Shown piece by piece: positions 28,393 to 34,300 of a stretch of 64,000 nucleotides of DNA; position 1 is the stretch's first letter, and every line of letters starts with the position of its first letter. The translations under genes and the position numbers were made by a program. A model generated the notes under the pieces. It had not been told where the DNA came from and searched no databases. It saw only the letters and a list, made by a program, of their open reading frames with translations. Source of the DNA: Yponomeuta sedellus (taxonomy: Eukaryota; Arthropoda; Insecta; Lepidoptera; Yponomeutidae); contig OW203734.1 in assembly GCA_934045075.1 (NCBI GenBank), positions 16,473,680-16,537,679 of the forward strand, read 5' to 3'.

Positions 28393-31300
28393 TATAGATA
28401 TATTTCATATTATCAGTATAAAATTGAAATAAACAATATCTAATCGTTACTGGTTTTAAAATAATTTACAACACGCAACATATTCACAAGCCACGTCCTA
28501 AGGAGTGCCGTCGGTTTTCATTCGGTGACCAGTATTGATACGCGTACGGTCGGCAGGTTTCTAGACGTGGTGCTGCAGTGCCGCTCGGTGATCTGCTGCC
28601 GCGTGACGCCGCTGCAGAAGGCGATGGTGGTGGAGCTCATCAAGAAGGCGCGCAAGGCCGTCACGCTCGCGATCGGCGACGGCGCAAACGATGTCTCCAT
28701 GATCAAAGGTACAAGGGTTTGGAATTGGAGGATAGCGCATAGTTTATTTAACGGTATCAAAACAAAGAACCAAATAAAATATCAGATAGCTTTATGTGGT
28801 GTCACCAACCATATAAAGCTAATTAAAATTTTGTTTAGTTCTTTGTTTGATCCCGTCATAGAATAAATATTTTTAGTTTTTCTGATTTTCAATTTATCAC
28901 TTTTCTTATAAAACCTTATTCATACAGACTACTACAAACATAAAACAAAATTGAAAAATCGGCAAATCGGAAATGCATCCAACAAACAAAATATTCTCGG
29001 TAGTGCAATTCGAAACCCCTTATGAACCTACATGTGTTATTTAAACGAATCTGCATGAAAACCTGGCCGTCATGGTCTCTGACTACTCAATTCGGGAAGG
29101 AAACTTTTTATGATAGCTGTATTTTAATTTTTTCCTGATATTAGACGTAATTTTAAGAAACTAATTTCGTTTTTTTTTTTTTCGATTAATTAAGTTTATC
29201 ACTATGAAATAATTTTTTTAAATATCTAAATTTGTGACGTCATACGGCGGCCCAGCCGTGTAGAGTATCACGCGATTGCGTTAGCGTATGAGTGAGTCAA
29301 AGTCAGGAGTCTGTGAATACTGTCAAAAAAGCCACAGACTCAATTAGCCGGGTCAATATGAAATGATGGTACTTATAAATCAGTGTCCAGGGCGTATGCG
29401 AAATCGTCCGTGTTAGCTATACCTACAAATCAAAATTGCCAAGAAAAATTGAAAACCACTAAAGCAAATTCCGTAGATAGAGTAGTTTTACTCCCTCTAC
29501 GCCAAATTTACAACAACCAAACGTGATCAGTCAAGCAAGTCAGTCACACAGACTACATAGAGATACTACGTGTCTGTCAGCAAATTTTGACAGCTCGATC
29601 TGGATATTGTGTTCACAGTATACCTATATATTTTGGTCTGCTGCCTACAGAGTACTGTAACCGTCGTATGACGTCACGCAGCAGTTTAATAACAAATTTT
29701 AATTTCATAAAATAAAGCCCATCTTTTAATTTCATTAGCTCTAACACTGAAAATACTGCTATTTGGATAAAAACCTCGAAATGGTTTTCGATTTAGCCTA
29801 AGTAACAAATTCTTTCTTTCGCGAATTGCGCAGTAAAGGCTCCAATTCCTTTTAGAGTCTAAACACTTTATTAATTATATTCTTTTTAATGCACTCCGTG
29901 CTAAGGACAATTGCTAACTGGCTAACCGTGCCAGTGCTCTTCCAACTGAGCTAATGGGCGACTCACCGGCATCAGTGAAATTCCGAACCTCTTTACGTAA
30001 TACAGAGAGAATTGTAAAGAGGTTCGAAATTTCACTGATGCCCGTGAGTCGCCCATTAGCTCAGTTGGAAGAGCACTGGCACGGTTAGCCAGAGGTCGTG
30101 GGTTCGAGTCCCGGCATGGGTGGAATTTTTACCCTCTAAATATATTTTAGTTATACTAATCCGCATCAATCCCACCCCTCAGCGGCGCACATCGGCGTGG
30201 GCATCTCAGGCCAGGAGGGCATGCAGGCCGTCCTGGCGTCGGACTACTCGATCGCGCAGTTCCGCTTCCTGCAGCGTCTGCTGCTGGTCCACGGCCGCTG
30301 GTCCTACTACCGCATGTGCAAGTTCCTGCGCTACTTCTTCTACAAGAACTTCGCCTTCACAGTGTGCCATTTCTGGTTCGCGTTCTTCTGCGGATTCAGC
30401 GCGCAGGTGGGTGTTCACACACGTATGTCACATTGCAGGGCCGCGTTTCACGAAACTACAATTCATAGTTTATTTTGACAGTTGTGTATACGTTGCGCAG
30501 CCGGTGAGATCTATTGGCCTTCGTGGTTAATGTAAAATTTGCAACGAGTTTTTATTGTAAACCATGAATTGTACGGCTATGAAATAGGACTCAGGTAACT
30601 GGCGACGCAACATCTATAAACATCGACTTTCAAATCAGAACTCTATTCTGTAACGCCTGTAACACAAAAACGACGTAAACTATAAAATGTAAAACAACCG
30701 TAATGTAATCAACCTTTACATGTTTCATTTGGTACTGCGAACTGGGAAACGCAGCGTAAGATGCTCGTTGATAGCAGCATCAGCGGCAGTGTGCTGATTT
30801 CGGATTAGCAATTAGCAAGTTGCTGTCAGCGGCTGGATTAGGAATAGCTAAGGAACAGAACAGAAAAAAACTTAAATTGCCGATTATGTCTTCATTGCAA
30901 CGTTATGTGTGTTAACCTGTGTATTTCACTGTCACACGCACACTGTATTGTATAATAATTATTAACAGCTGTAGCAATACCTCTCGCTAACGGTAAGGGA
31001 AAAAATATTTTGAGGAAACCCGTGTGATGACGTGTTTAAATACGCGTGGTAATTTGGTAATTAAGCCTGTGAGGGAAAGCCAATTTCCTACAGTGCGACT
31101 TTTATAGACTACATAAAAAAGTGTGTGTGTGTTAATTATAGTTATGTAAGCATATTTGTTTGAGGCAATAACTCTTCGTAAACGGGCCGCGTCACAGATG
31201 CAGCGAGTACGTGGTAGCGCTAACGGCATCCTGCGTGCAATTGCCGATAGGCCTGGTTGTGCAGTCTGGGCACACCTAATGCAGCTACATGGAAGCAAAA

Positions 31301-34300
31301 ACTGCTCACAGACTGTGCAACTTTAGTGTACATAGTAGAAATAATTTAGTTGTTTTTGTACTACCATAGGTTAGATTACACTAACAAATTTATGGGTGTT
31401 TTACGCCTGAAATAAATAAATAAAACAAAAAAAATTTAAAATCTATATAAATAAAATTCAAAGTCCTTGCTGATTGACTCATTCATCAACGCCCAGCCCA
31501 AGCCGTTGGACCTAGGAAGCTGAAATTTTGCACAGACGGTCTATATATAATGTAGGCAAGGAATAAAATTACTTACGAAAAGGGTTGCCAAAATTTGTAT
31601 GAGAGGTATAAAGAATGTTGTCTAATTTTCTTGAAACTTACCGTTTTTTTAAATTTAACCCTTGAGGGCGTAAACGGGGTTGCAAAATTTTGTAGCTACG
31701 TTTTTTTTTATTTAACCCTTAAGGGCGTAAACGGGGTTGCAAAATTTTGTAGCTACGTTTTTTTTATTTAACCCTTAAGGGCGTAAACGGGGTTGCAAAA
31801 TTTTGTAGCTACTAAACTCCACGCGGACGGTGTCGCGGGCAAAAGCGAGTCATTCATAAAGTACAATAAAGTTTTCTCTATCAATTCAATTCAATTTCAA
31901 TTTATTTCAACGTAAAGAATTTACATTCTGTTTGCTGAATGTCAAAGTACAATGTAACATGAAAGTGAAAGCCGCCGCCTTCGGGCCGTAGTGTAGTGGA
32001 GAAAGAGGCAGCGGGAAAAAAAAAACTCCACTCTGACCATCTTTTCTCAAGTCCTCTTAAATCTAATACATTAGATACCACCTTAGATACCACGCTTATC
32101 TATCTATCATTCCTTTCGCCTTCAGACGGTGTTCGACGAGATGTTCATCTCGGTATACAATTTGTTCTACACGTCTCTGCCCGTCCTGGCGCTAGGCGTG
32201 TTTGAACAGGACGTGTCGGACACGACGTCGCTGCAGTTCCCCAAGCTGTACGCGCCCGGTCACACCAGCCAGCTTTTCAACAAGACGGAGTTCATCAAGT
32301 CCACCCTGCACGGGTGTTTCACGTCGCTCGTGCTGTTTTTGATACCTTACGGTGAGTACTCGTTTTGTTGACTTTAGAGGAAAAAGATTAGCTTTTTGTA
32401 TGTTATCGTGAGTGAGTCTTTTCTTTAGTTGAGTGACTATTGCCCGACTGCGCCAGAAGGATTTCTTTGTTACGCTCTGAATTCTCAGAGCTTCCACTGT
32501 GCATTCGTTCAATTCAGAGCTGAATGCAACCCTTTATATGTCCTCACTGCTGGGGTACGGGTCTCTTCCTGTATCGCAGGAAGGTTAGGCCATACTCCCT
32601 CACGGGGGCCAAGTCCGGGTTGGTGGAGGATTGAAAGACAATAGCGGCCCTTACTGTCAGAAGTTATCAAGCCGCCCATAAGGCCTCTGACATGGCTTAA
32701 CGACTGCCATTACATGACATGGCCTTGCAAAGCACGGAAGCGCTCGGAAAAATGCCACTAACGTTAGTCAAGAGATGGTCACCCATCCAGTACCTGACCG
32801 CGCCTGTTGTTGCTTAACCCAAGTGATTGATCATTCGGTTCTGCTAGGCTACGAGCGCTTGGCCGCTCCTTATATCTGTGTATATGTGGCCGCCATTCTG
32901 GTTATTCGCACGGGGTGTCATATTATTTTCAAAACAAGAAACAAATGGCGTGTCCTTATTCTCAGGTACTTACAAGGATGGACTCGCTCCCGACGGGAAG
33001 ATCCTGTCCGATCACATGCTACTGGGCAGCGTCGTCGCTACCATCCTCATTATAGACAATACCACTCAGGTGAGTTGAAGAAATTACTTTTACTTCTACT
33101 TCTTACTAAAGTGACTGACTATATTATTACTTAGTCCTCCTCCGGGTTCTGATAATAATGTACTGGTGTAACTAATCTGTCAATAACGCAAATAAAATTA
33201 AAAAGAATCCTAGGCCGAAATAAAAAAAAAAAAATTGTCGTCGTCGTTATATTGTAATCATTATATTCTTTTTAATGCACTAACCCGTGCTAAGGACAAT
33301 TTTTAAAAACCTATTTAGTGGCTACATTCCACCCATGCCCGTGTTAATTATCGGGTTTTGGTTTCTGTGATGTGTCTTGTTGGTATAATAAACGTCTTTC
33401 TTTCTAAATAATAACAAGTTATCGTGTGACCTTCGTCTTACGTGTCGATGGCAAGCCATCATGGTGCCAATCTGCGTAAGGGACTCGCTGATTGCCCAAA
33501 CGTACGGGCTATTGAGTACGTTGTTCGGGGAGGCTCATTTTATGTACGCCATTGAGTGAAGACGAAATGGTACAGTGCTACACAAGAAATAAGTCTTGCG
33601 GATTTACCTGCGCAGATGACCAAATTTTGGATGTGCGGCAAGTTGAATCAGATAGTTTCATTTTATGGCAGGCCGCGCGCCTTTGTTGCTATTGGTTGAT
33701 TCAACGTCATCGATGCAGGTGACTATTAGTTTGGCAATATTAGCGTGAGCGAAATAGGTAGCGCTACTGCGGCAATCAATTCTGCATCTTAACCGTATTG
33801 GTTAAAGATCATGTTGAATGTACTTATAGCTTCGGCTACTTTCGTTACACGTCTTCCTAGTCTGCGCGAACGTAGATTCCCAAAGGGACTTTTATGATGT
33901 GTAGTACTGTACATAATTATGTTCACAGTGTTTACTTGATCTTGAAGTTACTAAACCGATTAAGCCTATATCTTTCTCTGGGTGAAGGTCTGCACCCTGC
34001 TGTTGGACGATTATATGGGGTGTTTTAGAGAGATTCAGTCAGCTACTTGAGCAAATAACAAAATTTAGTTTGGTATGGAACTGCTGCTATTTGTTTCCAT
34101 ATTATGAAAGTGATTTCCTAATAAAATTGGTTTTTAATGATGAGATAAAGAATCCATCTTAAGTTTCACCGGAATTATGGGAAACATTTTTTACGCTACA
34201 TCATATTTAACATAAGATAACATTTACATACAGGCACATCGTCGTCAGGCTATACTAGTCCACTGCTGGACATAGCCCTCCCCTAAAGAGCGCCACGTTG

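Noticed and set aside
30035..30108. A tRNA gene (cloverleaf, loop acggtta)
   Set aside because: C at position 33, an acceptor and a T-stem mismatch, and many dispersed copies; it is a SINE head.
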